Assembly (NCBI RefSeq): GCF_901933205.1
Contig: NC_044572.1
Coordinates: 79,853,465 to 79,917,464 of the forward strand
Length of the DNA stretch: 64,000 nt
Direction of reading: 5' to 3'
Source: Camarhynchus parvulus
Taxonomy: Eukaryota; Chordata; Aves; Passeriformes; Thraupidae
Shown here piece after piece: positions 1 to 14,300 of this stretch; the stretch's first letter is position 1, and each line of letters begins with the position of its first letter. Below the pieces are notes generated by a model, which worked only from the letters and a program-made list of their open reading frames with translations, was not told the origin of the DNA and made no database searches. Both the position numbers and the translations under genes were made by a program.

Positions 1-1064
1 GTTCTACACGTAATTTTTAAATTTACTTGATATTAATAAAAGCATTTTTTCATGTGTACCTGCATAAAGTAAAATACTTCTGTGAATTATAAGGACAGCA
101 TTTTCAGGCTCAGTCTCTGAAAGGAGAAGTAATTCCAGGATAAAAAGAACTTGAACATAAATGACAGCTTTATCTACTTTATTTGCTTTCAGAAGAGGAT
201 TTCATAGCTCAAAAGTGGGCCAGGTTCCAAGATGCGCTTCAGTATATTTACTTTTAATGTTTGAAATAAATGTGTACTAAGGATGTATTTCAGACCTTTT
301 CAAAGATAAGGAGATGTGTGTGTGGATAAATCTGGAGCTAAGAGCTACCCAATAGAATATCTCATAATTGGTAAGAGAATGCTTTATATTAATGATCTTT
401 AAAGAATCTTTTCAGTATGGTTTGTCTGCTATAAATTTGATGCAACATGACTGCAAATGTGCTTTGTATTGCTGTTTATATTAGATAAGGAGCTCTTGTT
501 TAAATGAATGTGTGGCTGCACAATATTGCTGTTAACTGTGTCACTCAAAAGCTGATATGCCAATTCTAATATTCTCCTTCCCTCATGGTTTTTCACAGAA
601 GTTTCATTTTATCTGAGTGGATTTTTTTGGGAGTAGCACTATGATATTTAAGGTCCACTTAGCTTAATGGTGCCATTTAAATGGAGTATTTAGCATAATT
701 GTTAAAGGGAAGACCACTGCCACTTGCTAGTGCATTGCATCATATTTGATTCATAGGCAGGAATTTTAATTGGGTGCTTCTGCTAAATCAAGCTGGGAAC
801 CAGCTTGAGCTGCAGGAAAAGCAGGGCTAGCAGGAGTAAAATCTTTAATTTTCTCACATAGTGAAGACTAATGTTTGCTTGAGACAGTGATAAATGAAGC
901 CTTACCTCATTGCTCCTGCTCAGCTTTATGAGGGCAAGATCATGCCAAAAAAACTGGTTTCTTTTTTGGAATTACAAACATTTGTGTCAGCTTATTTTGT
1001 ACTTTTACTGGCTTACTTGGTCTTGGGTTTTGTTATAGATTCAGAAGTCATTTGTGCTGTTGGG

Positions 1065-1810
1065 GTCAAGGATTAGAGTTTGGGATTGGGGTATGAGGTG
1101 GGGAGAGGTAGGAGCTAGGAGTCAGGTTTGGAGTTAGTGGTCAGAGTTAGTGTAAAGGCTTAACAAGCATGGTCTAACATCCAAAACCCACTTACAGCCA
1201 CAAAATCAGCCCTTCCTTGCTGGCCCAGCTCACACCCTTTGTGTGAGCTTCACATGGCAGCCTCCAGATCCTGCCTATTCAAGGGCTGAGGCATGAGGAC
1301 CCCCAGAGATCCAGCAGAAACATTCTGTTCTCCTTGACCTCTGCCCATCTCCTACCTCCTGGGCACTGGCACCCGAGAGCTAGGGTCAAGAGAGGGGCTG
1401 AATGTCCAGGGTGAAGAAGGAGGGCTTAGGCTTTGGGAATCTGCATAGGTCTAGGGCTGGAGGTTGAGCCTGCCTTTTGGGGAGAGGGATTGGCCTTTAG
1501 GGTGACAGAAGGGCTTTGGGTCATGGTTTGGACTTCCATGAAGAGTTTTTGGTAAGCAATTGTAGGTTGTAGATTGGAGGTGGAGTCACAGTAAGGACTA
1601 GGATTAGGGGTAGGGACAGCAGATTAGGGCTGCCATCAGAACAAGGATGTGGGATAGGGATAAAATAAAGGGTTTCGGGTTTGGTTTTTGGCCTTTGTGA
1701 TAGAGCTTGGGGTTAGGGTTTAGTGAAGGGTGCTGGGGTAAGGGTTAGGGGTCAGGTTACACAGGCTTTGTGTTAGTGGACAGAGTTGGGTACAGGCTTA
1801 AACAGTGTGC
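1065..1810 (+). repeat. G-rich degenerate telomere-like minisatellite block
   Basis: The + strand is strongly G-rich, with many TTAGGG-like words (GATTAGGGGTAGGG, GGGGTTAGGGTTTAG, GTAAGGGTTAGGGG) in diverged context. A motif at 1121-1170 (GTCAGGTTTGG...TTAGTGG.CAGAGTT...AGGCTTAA) recurs at 1751-1810, so the block has an imperfect long-range repeat of about 630 bases. Four G runs at 1728-1751 fit a quadruplex motif. It could be an old interstitial telomeric or minisatellite sequence, or a decayed transposon. Confidence 0.6.
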
Positions 1811-1874
1811 TCCTGTGTTTGCTGTACCCACTAGGCTGCCATCATTTTCATTGTCAAGACAAATCTAAAAAAGT

Positions 1875-2380
1875 CCTGGAGTCAGCAGCATGCCCCAGCA
1901 GCAAAGTGGGCCAGCAGCCTCCTGGCTGTCAGAAGTGTTAGCAGCAAGTCAGTGAGGGAGATCATGTCCCTCAGCTCAGCACTGGTGAGGCCACACTTGG
2001 AGCACCAAGTCCAGTTCTGGGCTCACCAGTGCAGGAGAGACACAGACAAACTGGAGAGAGTTCAGTAAAGGGCCCTGAAAATAATTATGGGCCTGGAGCA
2101 TCTCTCCTGTGAGGAGAGGCTTAGGGAGCAGGGATTGTTGAGCCCAGAAAAGAGGAGGCTCAGTGAGATCTTATATGCTGTTTAAATGCCTGATGGGCAT
2201 TTAAAGAGGACAGAGCCAGACAAGTCTTGCCCTGTGTCCGGACAAAAGTTCATCAGCACAAATTGAAATACAGGAAATTCCACCTGAGTATAAGAGAACA
2301 CTGAGCTGAACCTACATTGAACAGAGGGGTTAAACTAGGTTATCTCTAGAGAATCCTGGCAACCTCGACTGTTCTATAAT
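1875..2380 (+). mobile_element. CR1 LINE, 5'-truncated, 3' part
   Basis: The sequence reads through familiar CR1 3' landmarks in order: ACTGGTGAGGCCACACTTGG, CCAGTTCTGGGCTCACCAGT, GAGCATCTCTCCTGTGAGGA, GAGGCTTAGGGAGCAGGG, an AGAGGAGGCTCAGTGAGATC-like segment, and the end GTTAAACTAGGTTATCTCTAGAG followed by GACTGTTCTATAAT. The region corresponding to the ACTGGAACAGG segment is missing, so there is an internal deletion near 2310. It is non-functional. Confidence 0.88.
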
Positions 2381-5300
2381 ATATAAGGAAATTGTTTGCA
2401 TACATTTTTATTTAATTTTTGCTCGAAGCATCAAGGTCCACAATCAAGCATGACTGTGCTAGGGGCCTCAGTCATTCGTGGTTGCATTTCAGTTTTACAC
2501 ACTTAGTCTTTTGGGGAATACAAAGAGAGATGGGCTAATCTTTCTAACATAGGGAGCTTAGTCGATTAATTAATCACCAGTGAGTGACCCTGCTGTTTTG
2601 TGGCTGTTCTTGTATTTTATTCAAGGTATAGGCTGTAACCTTTTCTTCTGAGAAGTTCTCTGCAACCTTAAGATGAAAATGCTCCTAGTCCAGATTTACA
2701 GATTTTGCAGCATAAGCTCTGTGTACCAAAAGAATATGCCATGGTGGTGTTCAGAGTTCACCTGCTGTTTGGTGGATCTAATGTGCAATATGAGAAAAAT
2801 AAATTGTCTCATTACTCACTCTTCTCAGGAGAAAAGTTACAGGATCTCTTAGATTGTGTGCTACTCAGGGTGCTCTTAAAGTGATATGTTTTATACATTA
2901 TTTGGATTTCATAACTCAGGATTATTTTAGCAAATCATCAGTGCTAATTTTAATTAGAGGAAAATGCTTCTATTAGTGTGAGATTATGCAAAGTCATATA
3001 TTTGTGTATAAAGTTTTTCAAGGTGACACTAATAAAGGTTGCTCTCACAAAGAGAACATGACATTCTGCAGACTTAAGGTTTTCAGAGGAGCAGTCTATC
3101 AAGAAATATTTTACCTTTGGTAATATTGTCTCCTGAATCTCCTGTGATTAGGAGGTCAGCATTGCATCTGACCTGTTACCTGTTTTGTTTAGCTGAGAGC
3201 TTTTTTTTTTCAGCCTTGTTTTTTTGTTGTTGTTATGTCAAATCTTTTCCAGCACTCCAAGACTGATCTCCCATCCCTTCCCTGCAATGCAGAGTGTAGT
3301 TTATATTCTGCCACATCTCAGGGAAGTAGCAAGGCTGCTGAGTACATGTAAAATTTTCACTCTGACTCCTCCGTAGTCTTTCAGAGCACTCTGATCATTT
3401 AAAATAAGGCACTGAAGCCTGGGAGCCAGCTGTTCTCTGCCAAATTTGTCTTTTCCGTTAATCCGGAGGGGGAAGAAAACTTTTGCAATATTTGCCCAAT
3501 TTTCCCCCTCTCTTTGGAAGTAACTGAGGTCAGCCAACATTGCAGAAGTGAGTGAACCTGAAGGATCTAGGAGGTTTTGGGCTTTGCCTTAAGCGACTCT
3601 CCTCTGTCCAGCCTATCTCTAAGAAGGAGATAAATCCCAGCATAACAAGTTTAACGTATGGACTCTCTGACTCTTGCCATTTGGCTAACTGCATCTCCAT
3701 GGAGGTAAGAAAAGAAAACTGAGTAGGTACAGAGTCCTGAGAATCCTCCTGCCACGTGTTACTGGGTTGTAGGTGAGCAGCTGTGACTTGGGTTAAAAAA
3801 GCAACAATTTACTGACACTGAGCAACCTCAAATGAGTGTCTGGAGGCAAGGTTTCTTTGTGGGCCACTAGAGAGAAGACTTGATCAGCTCCTAGCCTGAA
3901 GGTGATGCCTGGAGCTGTTATTTTGAAAGGATCAGCAGTAGCACAAACCAAAAGCAAGTCACGTTATGAACAGTTTGACTCCCACCTCCTGAGGAAGCAC
4001 AAACAGAACTGTGCTCCAGTAGATCTGTTCTCTGATGGATCAGTTGGGACTAGGATTTGTTTGACACAATTTCTTTAAACACAATAATGAGCTATATACC
4101 TTAGAAGAGCTAAGAAACTTTTTTATGAGAAATGTAAGAACTGGTAGTGTTGTAGTCAAAACAATAATATACTGCTCATTTATTGAGGAAGGTTATTGGA
4201 TGCATTTTTGGCCTTCCTATGAGAACACAGAACCTACTTTGACTCTGCATCATACATATCCCTTCTCACATACTTACTGTATTCACTTACTGTACTTATA
4301 TTGTAGTAGCTTTAGATGATTTAAAATATAGAACTACAATATAGTTTGCTCTTTTCCAGTGGCTGTAAAACACTGTAGGGAACAGGAATTTAACTGAGTC
4401 AGAACATTAGTAATATTTGCAAAATTAATTGACCTCTAAAAAATACCTGTAGAACCAACTACATGTCCACTTTCTACATGAGTAATGTGAGAGGCCCTGT
4501 TTCTAATAAATGTATTTATAGCTTCATTACCCCAGCAGACCTTTGGATGGTCTGGTTTAGTTATAGTGATACATTAGTAGTTCAACAGGTGAACACTGTT
4601 TCCACAAGGTATTTGCTAACAATTGCAAAGTGCAGGGGAAAAAAAATCAAATACTGTATTATATTCTTACCCATTCGTGGATTAATTGTCTTTAAAGTTT
4701 TAAAAAATAATTTTTAAACACCCATCACTTTTTCTGGTGCTCTTTTTACTTGTTCTTTTCCCTTATGTCCTTCTCCCAGCCGCTGAAATCTGTAAAGTTA
4801 GTGTGTGATTTCACTGAGCCTTAGAAACTAACCTGTATTTTGTAACTGAAATATAAATTATTTTATTTTACGGTGCACAGTAAAGCAATGGGAAATGCTC
4901 ATGCATACCCTCAGATGTGTTATACCATCATGATTAATTATCCTAACTATTCCATGTAGCTTTTTCATGGTGATGACTTAAGAAATATTTGAACACTGAA
5001 GTAATTACAAAATAGATGAACATTGCAGTATGACTTGAAGTGGTTTTGATGTCTGTTGGAAGAGTTGCTCTCAAAAGACACTCCCCCTTTACCAAGATTT
5101 TTATTTATTGAGCTAATACATTTACATGTATTACATTTTTGCTTTTTATTTAACCTTTAATAACAGAGTAGATCATGAGGTTCTGTTTTATTTCTCTTAA
5201 TATGAAGTAAGAGAATCTTCATGTTTTCACCATGGTGTTGTATATAAAAGCGTGCAAAAACAGTCAGTCTTTCAGACCATACCACGGGGAAAAATTTCTT

Positions 5301-8300
5301 CTTGAGTTTCAGGCAATATTCTAGCCCAAGTAAAGAAGCCGAAAAGAGTAGCAAATAAATTGCAATTCCTTCATGGATACTTAAAGGAGGATAATGTCTA
5401 GTTGCAATTTCCTCTGACTACCTCTGTCAGAATCTTGCTCTGTTTTGGACACAAAATAAAAACCAAAGTGGAAAATAAAAGCTACTTTTTTCTGCATCTG
5501 ATTTCATACCTTTTAATGTTGGTAGACAGGCTCATTAATTTCAGTGGGTGTTGGATCAGGCTATAGATCAGGAAGCCTAAACTTACTTTTCCAAAAATAG
5601 ATAACATTTTTATTTCTTCATTATGCCCTAATTTGAAGTCCCTTGAATCAGACTATTAACAAAATATTATCCTATCTCAGAAAATAATGCAGATAAAACT
5701 AAAATTCCACTCAACTCTCACATAGTACTTTTCCTCTTCAAAGCATTTTAGCATCACTGATTAATCATAGCATTAATTAAATGACTATATTTTTTAAAAA
5801 TTCAGCCTTCCAAAAGCTCTGTTCTCTGCAGGGAGCAGGGAAGAGCATAGCAAGGGACTAAAACCAGCTCCAGTAATCAGAAAACTTAGCCTGCAGCAAT
5901 TAAACTGAGGAATCACTTCCCTTGCAGAATCTTTTTTACCTTGGGCTAGTGGAAAGATGAAAGGAAAGATGACAGTGCAGTCTAAACAAGAAATAGCTCT
6001 GTTGGTGTATAAAGGAGCTGGTTAATTGGATAAATTTGCACTATCTGAAGCAATAGGTAGGCTCACAGCTCCTTTCCACGCATTTTCTAGTTTGTATACC
6101 TGGCAGGAAATGCAATCAAAATTAATTAGAAAGGAAATTATTTGAGTTATTGCACACATGGACTCCATCCATTCTGGATATAAAACCCAAACATGCAAGA
6201 ATAAATTCCTTGGATCCAACAACAACTAAGCCTGAGGTTGTCATTTTTGTTCTCAGACAACCCTCCAAAGCTAAGTCTGTAAGGGAGACAGCAAAGCCAC
6301 CACTCAAATTCTTTTTCCTGGCCAAGACAGCCAAAGCAGCAGAACAGTAGCAATGCCTCTGATTGCCTTAAAAAATGCTGCTTTCTTCACTGCTGAGGGT
6401 GACAAATAGAATCTTATTAGTGGAGATTTTTCTCCTTCTGTGGACCCAGCAGTTGTTTGGCATACCAGGTCAGCAGATAATTAGACAGGTCATGCTGAAC
6501 TTGAACTGGCTCATTTTTATAGTCCCAGCATGGGTGAGACAGTCAACAAATTAATGCTTGCACCTCTTCCCAAATTCATCTTCATAAACCAGATTGCAAG
6601 TCAGAGAGCACACCCTTGAGTTGGGTTGCGTTTCATGGTTGCTTCGCTTCTGCAGCATGAGAGAGGGAGGATTACTGATACATGGCTGAACATTCAGAGC
6701 AGAAGCCATCCACTGTGCTGGGTGAGAGGTGTTGTTACAAAACAGAAAATCCATTTGGCCATGGTACACATAAATCCATTTCAGGATTAGTCTTCTGACT
6801 GTTTTGCTGCAGATATATATACGCCCCGGAAGGACATCTGGTTTCTCCAGAAATCCACATGGCAGGCAGCTTGCATCCCATGAAAACTGCCAAAAGGACA
6901 GCAGCAAAGATGGAAGAGGCAGAGCTGTTCAGCAGGGTCTCAATGCAGTGCTCTACCTTTGGCATTACCTCTGACAGAGCCAGCTGAAGTGCTTCTGCAT
7001 GCAAAGTACAGACATGCATCTAGCCTTTAAAGCATATGTTAGAACATGAATCAGTAGGCTATGGTCAGCCAAAGAGCCCTGGGAATTCTTCAGTCTGTAG
7101 TTTTTACAATATAAAGTGGTATAAAGTGTGAATATCTGTAATCTCGCTGTGTGAGAGACAATCAGAATATGGAGTGCCATTGAGAAAGGAGTAAAATCAG
7201 TATTAGAAGTAACAGCAGATCAAATAGCTGCCTGTGGAATTGAGATATACGAGAGAGGCAACAAGAGTAGTACAAGAGCAATAGTGTTTAAACACACTGG
7301 TACTTTTGAGTCTAAAATCTGTGCTTACAAACTAGTTAAATTCTCCTTTAGTTCAGAACATTAAAAAGTGTGAGTCTGTGGTGGGTAGGGGTGGGACTGG
7401 GAATGCAGGGTGTGTGACAAAAGCAGCATCTAGATGGCCATCAAAGTGTAGGTATTGAAACCAAAATGAGGAGAGATTGGAAAAGCTTGGCAAACAAGGC
7501 AGATGCAGAGATTTACAAGACATGGCAAAGGACGATGAAAACTTCACAGTTAAGACTCAAAGGTTCAAGGGGATGCAGCTCAAGGAAGAAAAATTATTAG
7601 TCATGTAGTAGAGGGGAGAGGGGGTAGCCCTGAGAAGATGATTTGAACACAAGAAAAGTAATCAGCCAGAGGGAGGCAGGAAACATACAAAATGGAAAAG
7701 TTACATTTCTGGAAGCAGAAAGAAAAGCTTCAGAGAGACTGAAGGAGGAGGGTAACTGGGTAAAAATGCTGTTACAGGAAAGAAAATCTGTGAAGGGTCT
7801 GAGAAAGCATATTGCTGAAAAGCGGTGATTGCACTGCACCCAGTTGTGATTTCCCATGGCATGTTCAGGTTCAAAATACCAAAATGCTTCTCTTTTGTCT
7901 TTGTGCAATGCTGATAGTTTCTATACATGCTGCTCTTTCATCCTTGTTATGGATGTGCCCTTTGTCATTCCTTGTTCTCCTCATACCTTTTGCAAAATAT
8001 AGAACCAACATCTTTAATGTTTTTCAAAAGATAAAAGCTTCTATATTGGTTACCCTTTTAGATATTTGATTCTTTTACAAGCAAATCTCAACTGACATTG
8101 CCATGCAGTTATTAGTGTTCTACATGCTTTCATCACTCTGTGGTACTTCAAGGGTTTCTTCCCTAAAACTGTAAAAGATGACTATTCCTGCTCCCTGTAG
8201 GGCTTTATATGCTGCACTGCTGATGGCTGAATTTATTCTTGATAAAAAAGATTTTTAAAAAAGAAAACCAGTGACTGACACATCACATATAATGCATCTG

Positions 8301-11300
8301 GGAAGATACTGTTCCTCTTTGTTGTGGTCCATACCAAATACCAATCTTATGTCTGGAAATCTTGCTGCCTGTCATCAGAGATGGTGAAAAACTGAAAGTG
8401 TGTATCATTTATCTGAAGTGAAGAAGGAATCTGAGACCTCCACCTGATTCTTTGTTCAGTCTCAGCAGCCATCAGCAGAGTGCACCTGGATCCTTGGGGG
8501 CACAGGAGGGCATGTGTGTATAATGGTTTTTATTCTTTCTTTATTCTCAAATAATAATTCTCCTACAAACTCTTAAAATTTAAATTAAAAAAAAACTGCA
8601 AGGAAATTATATCTGGCATTGTTCTCTAGCTCAAAGTACTCATTATCCCAGCTTAATAGGCAAGTTATGCTTAATATGGAGCAGCTAAAACAGTGGCTTC
8701 CAGCCCATAAGGCTTGAGCTGCTTACTAAAACCAGTTTAAGTTAACTCATCACTCTTTCCTTTATAAATGATTGAGCTGAGGTGATAGTTTTTTTGGATA
8801 GGAATAATTGCAGTACTATAGTCAATTCCCATTATGTAGTGCAATACGTTTTTATTTTGAAGTGCTGCGGGTTGCAAATGTTTGTGCATGTCACTAACAT
8901 AAGAAGTAAAAGGACCTGAGTGTGCCTGATCAGCATTTTTGGCCAAACATTGAGAATGGTATCTAGGTGCCTAGAGATAAGCATTAAACTTTAAGGACCA
9001 AAGGGTATTTTGTTTACATGTGCTTTTTCAGAAGCCTGTTTGTCTTCCATAGGTCTACTAACCGAGCAAGTATCTCAAGTATCCAAGGGAATTTGAAACC
9101 ACATTGCCCCCATTTATTTGGACACATAAATTACCCCCTATTTACCTGAAAATGGTTTGATCCTTTTTCTTTTTACACTTCCATGCCAAAGTGATCCAGA
9201 ATCATCCATTCTCTGACACCTGGAGAAGTGGTGGGGCTCATGCTATTTGGGGCGTGCTTTTCAGTCCTACTGCTCCAGGGTTTTTCCATTTTCTTCTTCC
9301 AGTAACAATTCATGCACAGTGGTCTTAGGAAAAGGGACAGATACGTTGTGATGAGCAGCATCACAGACCATGAGCCAGCACAGGCCAGGCCATGGGGGTT
9401 TGACAGTGGACCCTACCTTGGAGTATCATAAACCTGCTCTGTCCACAGCTGCAGTCATGTCAAATGAGGGGCCCCAGAGAGAGGGAAGAGAGCATTGCTA
9501 TATGCAAACTATGGGACTTGCAGTCCCTCTTCCCTCACATGCAAGGTACCCTGCAGCAGGCACTGCCACAGACTGTGTCTTTCAGAGTCAGGCAGAGAGC
9601 AAAGTCACTGGTTGGTGGTTGCAGTGGGAAGCCTGTCTGGAGACAGTCATGTCATTTAGTGGTGAGTGAGAGGGCATTAAACTCTGTGCTGCCTGATGAC
9701 CCTTATTTCAGGTTGTGCTGCTCTGTCTTCTTTTATAAACCTTCCTTCAAAAGGTTACGAACCTTTATAAACCAACATTGCTTCATAAGGTCGATTTTTT
9801 CTTACTCTTCACTCACCTTTCCTGCTGCTCCCCAAAGTCTGAGGAGTAATCATTTACTCAGTGGGTCAAGTGTCTCTCAACCTCAGTACTGTAGTCTTTT
9901 TTGCTTTCAAAGATATAGGTTTGTGTCTCCTTCCATCTGCTGCCTTTACTCCTGGCTCAGCAGCTCTGGCATTACCCTGCTTCTTTGGGCTTGCTTCCAA
10001 CTCTGCACCCAAAAAAAGCACGTGTTTGGCTCTAAGACCCAGTATGACAGCATTTCTTATCTCTTAGCCTATTTTGTCTTTAAAATTCAGGGAAGTTTTC
10101 TCCCTCGAGTCTTTCACTGGTGATAGAAAATCTCCTTATGCAAACTAACACACCTTTACCCTCCGGAATGTCATGAGGTTGACTGCTGCTCTGATGCCTA
10201 CACTATAACTTAACTTGTATTGTCCAAGACCAGAGTCTGCTACATATTGCAATAATAATTCTTTTTTTATGGGCTCTTACCTTCCCTCTTGCACCTCAGT
10301 ATGTACTAGAAAATTTCCAGTGTTCAGAGTATGCACAGGGCTCCTCTGGAACACTGACAGCTAGACTCTGAGGGAGTTCCAGGTGCTACACAGGTGCCAG
10401 TAGTGGTAATATATTTCACTTAGAACAGTGGTATCTGACAGGGAAAGCACGGTGGAGGAATGAATCATCAAATATAGCCGCTGCTGTCGTGTGATGAATA
10501 CACACTAATGTATTAGACTACCAGTTGAATAATACACTGACTTAAGACCAAAATCTGTTCCATAAAAATTAACTAGACAGCTTTGGCACATTTCTTAAGT
10601 AATGATTGAAAGTAATAATAAAAGCTCTCCCAGTCATATTCTTTCCGTAAGTCTGTGAAACGCTGAAGTTGAGTAGTATTAAAAACACAGGGATGGTGAA
10701 AGTGCTCAAAACCACGTAAGTCTCAGTGGAGTGCACATGTTAGCATGAAGAGAAGAAAATTCAGATATATTCTGACATATAGGCACCGGTAGTTCTGGAA
10801 TAGGGTATCTGCGCCTTCACAACAAAGTGGCATTTTGCCATTTTTATATTAGCTAGCTACATGATATGAATTAATGGATATCTTTGGAGGGGAGGAATAG
10901 TGAACAATTACTTTTATAGAAAAAGATCTATCTCTAGGACAGGGGTCTTTGTTGGAATTAATATCTGTTTGGGGTGTCTTGTTTCTTTAATAGGTCAATT
11001 TCCCTAATCTTGTACTCTCAAACTAGGAATCATGTCACAACTATTTAATAAATTTGCCAATGTGTCAAAGACATTATTCAGAGATGAGTGAAAATAGAAG
11101 TGGTTTCAACAATGTTACAACAGCAGCGAATTTGTCTCAAGGCAATAGTAGGGAGGTATTTCCAGAAGTAGAACCCTAGCTGTGATGATTTTGCTCTGGT
11201 TTAATCTACCTCTGAAGGCAGAATCATTCTTAGGACAGTTATTTGATCCTCTGATGTGAAAATTTTCCTGAATTAAGTAATGGAGGCAGGTAATAAGCTG

Positions 11301-14300
11301 CTGAGACTTTTATCATGCAAAGGAAAAGACATTAAATCTTCATTGTTGAAGTAATAAGCAGATGCTGTCCTCTTACAGTCATAGACTTAGTGCATGGTGT
11401 TAGATGAATCACCTTCTTAATATGAAAATGATGGATGTCTTATCTTAGAAAAATAACTTTTAAATGTATAGTGTCAGAAAAATGCTCTTCCAAGCACCCA
11501 CAAGATAGCCCCTTTCCTGTTATGTCTGTTTTATGTCTTTCTTCCTTCCTTTAAGAGTAAAATTGGACAATTAAATACGTTTTCTTTTTTCGTAGTTGAG
11601 CTGTTGGCTATGTTTAATCATATTATGTAAATCCTCTTTAAAAGCTTGAAATCAGTTTTGGGTCTTACAATGTATAATGTTGTTCAAATACAAAAAATAA
11701 ATTTAAAAAATCAATTTGTTTGTAGATTAAAGTAGTTCTGCATGGACCCTAATGAAAATTACAAGGCTATTTATTTTTAATATAATCCTCACACATGTCT
11801 GCTTCTCTTCCCAGCATCCTCATCAGTTCTCACTTCTTCTATTCAGGAAGGCTTCTTATATTGCAAGCCGAATTGCCCAGCTCTCCTACCAGTAGTGCTA
11901 GATAATAGTGGTGCTAGATAACATGTTGCTGACATTCCAGCATTGGTTTCCATTACACATTTCAGTCTGCTTTCAGAAGGGGCTCTTAACACGGACAAAC
12001 AAAATTCTAAGTGCAAATGCTCTGCAGAATGTAACACGCACCAGTGCAGAAGTCAGGGATCGCAGTTGTGTTGGGCTGGTGCAACAGTAGCTGTGGGAGG
12101 ACTTCACATTCACACCACTGTAGAGCAAGGTTTCTTCTATAGCTGGTGGTTGAAAACATGACTCTTCTTCATGTCTGCAGTAAAGAAGTAGGAGAATAAC
12201 TGAGATAAATGGACCAATAACTAACAGGGTTTTTTTTTCTGTGAATGTCCTGCAGTGATTTATTAACTAACTATATGTATAGTTTTAGAAAAACATCTTG
12301 CAGTATAAAGAATATACTTTATATATGCTTGACTTTCAAGTTCCATGGCTTAGTTCTATATTAAAGCAAATTCCCTGCTTTTTCATATATTTTCACATAG
12401 CTAACACAGTGTTTGAAGTACTTAAACCACAGAAAATGTGCTAACAGTTACACTCCTTAATAGGTTTTAGGACCCACATAAACAGTGACTTGGATCAACT
12501 CTGTAGCTCAGCCACTCCCTTCTTCTTCCAGCTGGTGTGCCACCTGTGTTTGGTGAACCTCTGGAAGAACATTTTGACGTCCTTGACCATGATGCCTGTT
12601 GAATTGTGGTCAGTTGCTGCACCCACATGGGTGAGCAGCTTTGTTGGAAGCACCAGTTCTGCCTTTTACTGCCTCCTGGGGACAGGGCAGGGAGAGGGAA
12701 GCCTGTATCCCCAACAGGCAGCTCCTGGCAGGGGAGCTGGCATTGATGTTACAGGTTCTGGTAGGGAAGTCTCCAAAGTGGGCACCAACTTGCACAGCTG
12801 CCACAGATGAAATACAGTAACTAGATTTTAGATCTAAAAAATGTGAGTCTTCTAGTACTTGCTATCCAAAGGCTAAATTTGATGCAATTCTTGGTGGAGA
12901 AAGAAGGGGAAAGCAGTTTAAAAACCTAGCAAACCCACTCAGGATATATTTTACTTCAAATATGCTTCTGATTAAGAATTGAATGGTAATAATAGGCTAG
13001 AATTACTACAACTGCTCAGAATTAGGAATGCTGTACTATCCCACTGTTACACATTATGTATAAAAAGCCTGTTTTATTGTTTTGGAGTATTTAATACTGA
13101 CTTATTCTTCTCGTGCCTTACTGAAGGGTGTGCACAGCAGAAATGTTAGAACTGCTGAGCATTGGCGTTTCCAGAATGCTTATAACCTGCTTGATTGTGT
13201 CTGTTTTAGTTTTCCAACTGAGCTTTCCCTAATAGCTCCAAAGCATTTCTTTGTTTTAAGAAGCATCTTCATGTCTAGGCATGTGTACTGGTGTGAATAC
13301 TGCCTGGAATACTAGACTAGTTCCAGGAAAGAAATCTGCTTGGGGCAGCCATCCAGATTTCCTTACACCCAGTGTTCTGGGATGTAATCTTTGGCTGCTA
13401 ATGAAATTATCATCATTAACTGATTCCACCAGAGGGCTGAGGTGCTGAGATGCTCTCTTGCAATTTAAGTGAGGCCCAAAAAGAAAAAGGAATATGGTCT
13501 ATTCTGGATGTGTGCACAGAGTAAAGCAGAAAAGTCTCACTGATCTGATTTATCTACTTATACTTACTCCAACCAGTGGCAGACACTGCACTAGAGGAGT
13601 AAAAGCTGCATCAAATGATAGTTTATCTTTTGAAACACCAGCTTAATTTGATATGTGTTGCAAACTGAAGTACTCACTGTAAGTGATATACAGCTATTAA
13701 TGTGTTCATGTTGCACAGAACAGACAGATGCAGGTGAAAATAGGATTTCAGACTTTTCTGCAAATATTTCATAAATGTATGGGGGAAAAGAAGGTTTTCA
13801 GTTTGCTCAAACAATTTATGAAAGAGAAGGAGGTGCTAACAACTGTTCTACATCTGATATTAATAATATTGCTTAAAATCATTACAGTGCAAGTAAATTA
13901 AATATTAAGTTCAAAGAAATAAAAATGTTTGAGGACAGGATTTGTATTTGTATTGCAGCACACTGGAAAGATTCAAATCTTACTGTACACATTTTGTACA
14001 CAGTCTAATGCTTTTTATAATCAGGAATGTTTTTACATAATATAGAGTGAGTATTTTCTAACCCTTCACATTACCACAAAATCTATTTGATAATCTTTAA
14101 CAGTTCAGTACAGAGATTGAAGTTTTTATCTGTATTATGAATATTCTGTTCAAATGACTGACTGTAGTTCCACCACATCAGGCAAAACTGTGAGAAATAA
14201 AAATTATGAATGTCTGATAGTTAAAAGATGTGATTTTCCTCTTGCCTCTTCTTTCAAATATGGATACAAACAACTGAATTTTGAATTCAGAAATAAGATT

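Noticed and set aside
9464..10123. 219-codon + strand open frame
   Set aside because: No recognisable domain, pyrimidine-rich composition giving Ser/Phe/Cys/Leu-rich protein, no splice or promoter context, and it lies in the CTNND2 intron. Likely chance; a conservation test would decide.
12490..12810. GC-rich 106-codon frame considered as the missing upstream CTNND2 exon
   Set aside because: Translation does not resemble the armadillo segment expected before KYAMRDLVH, and no splice pair fits.
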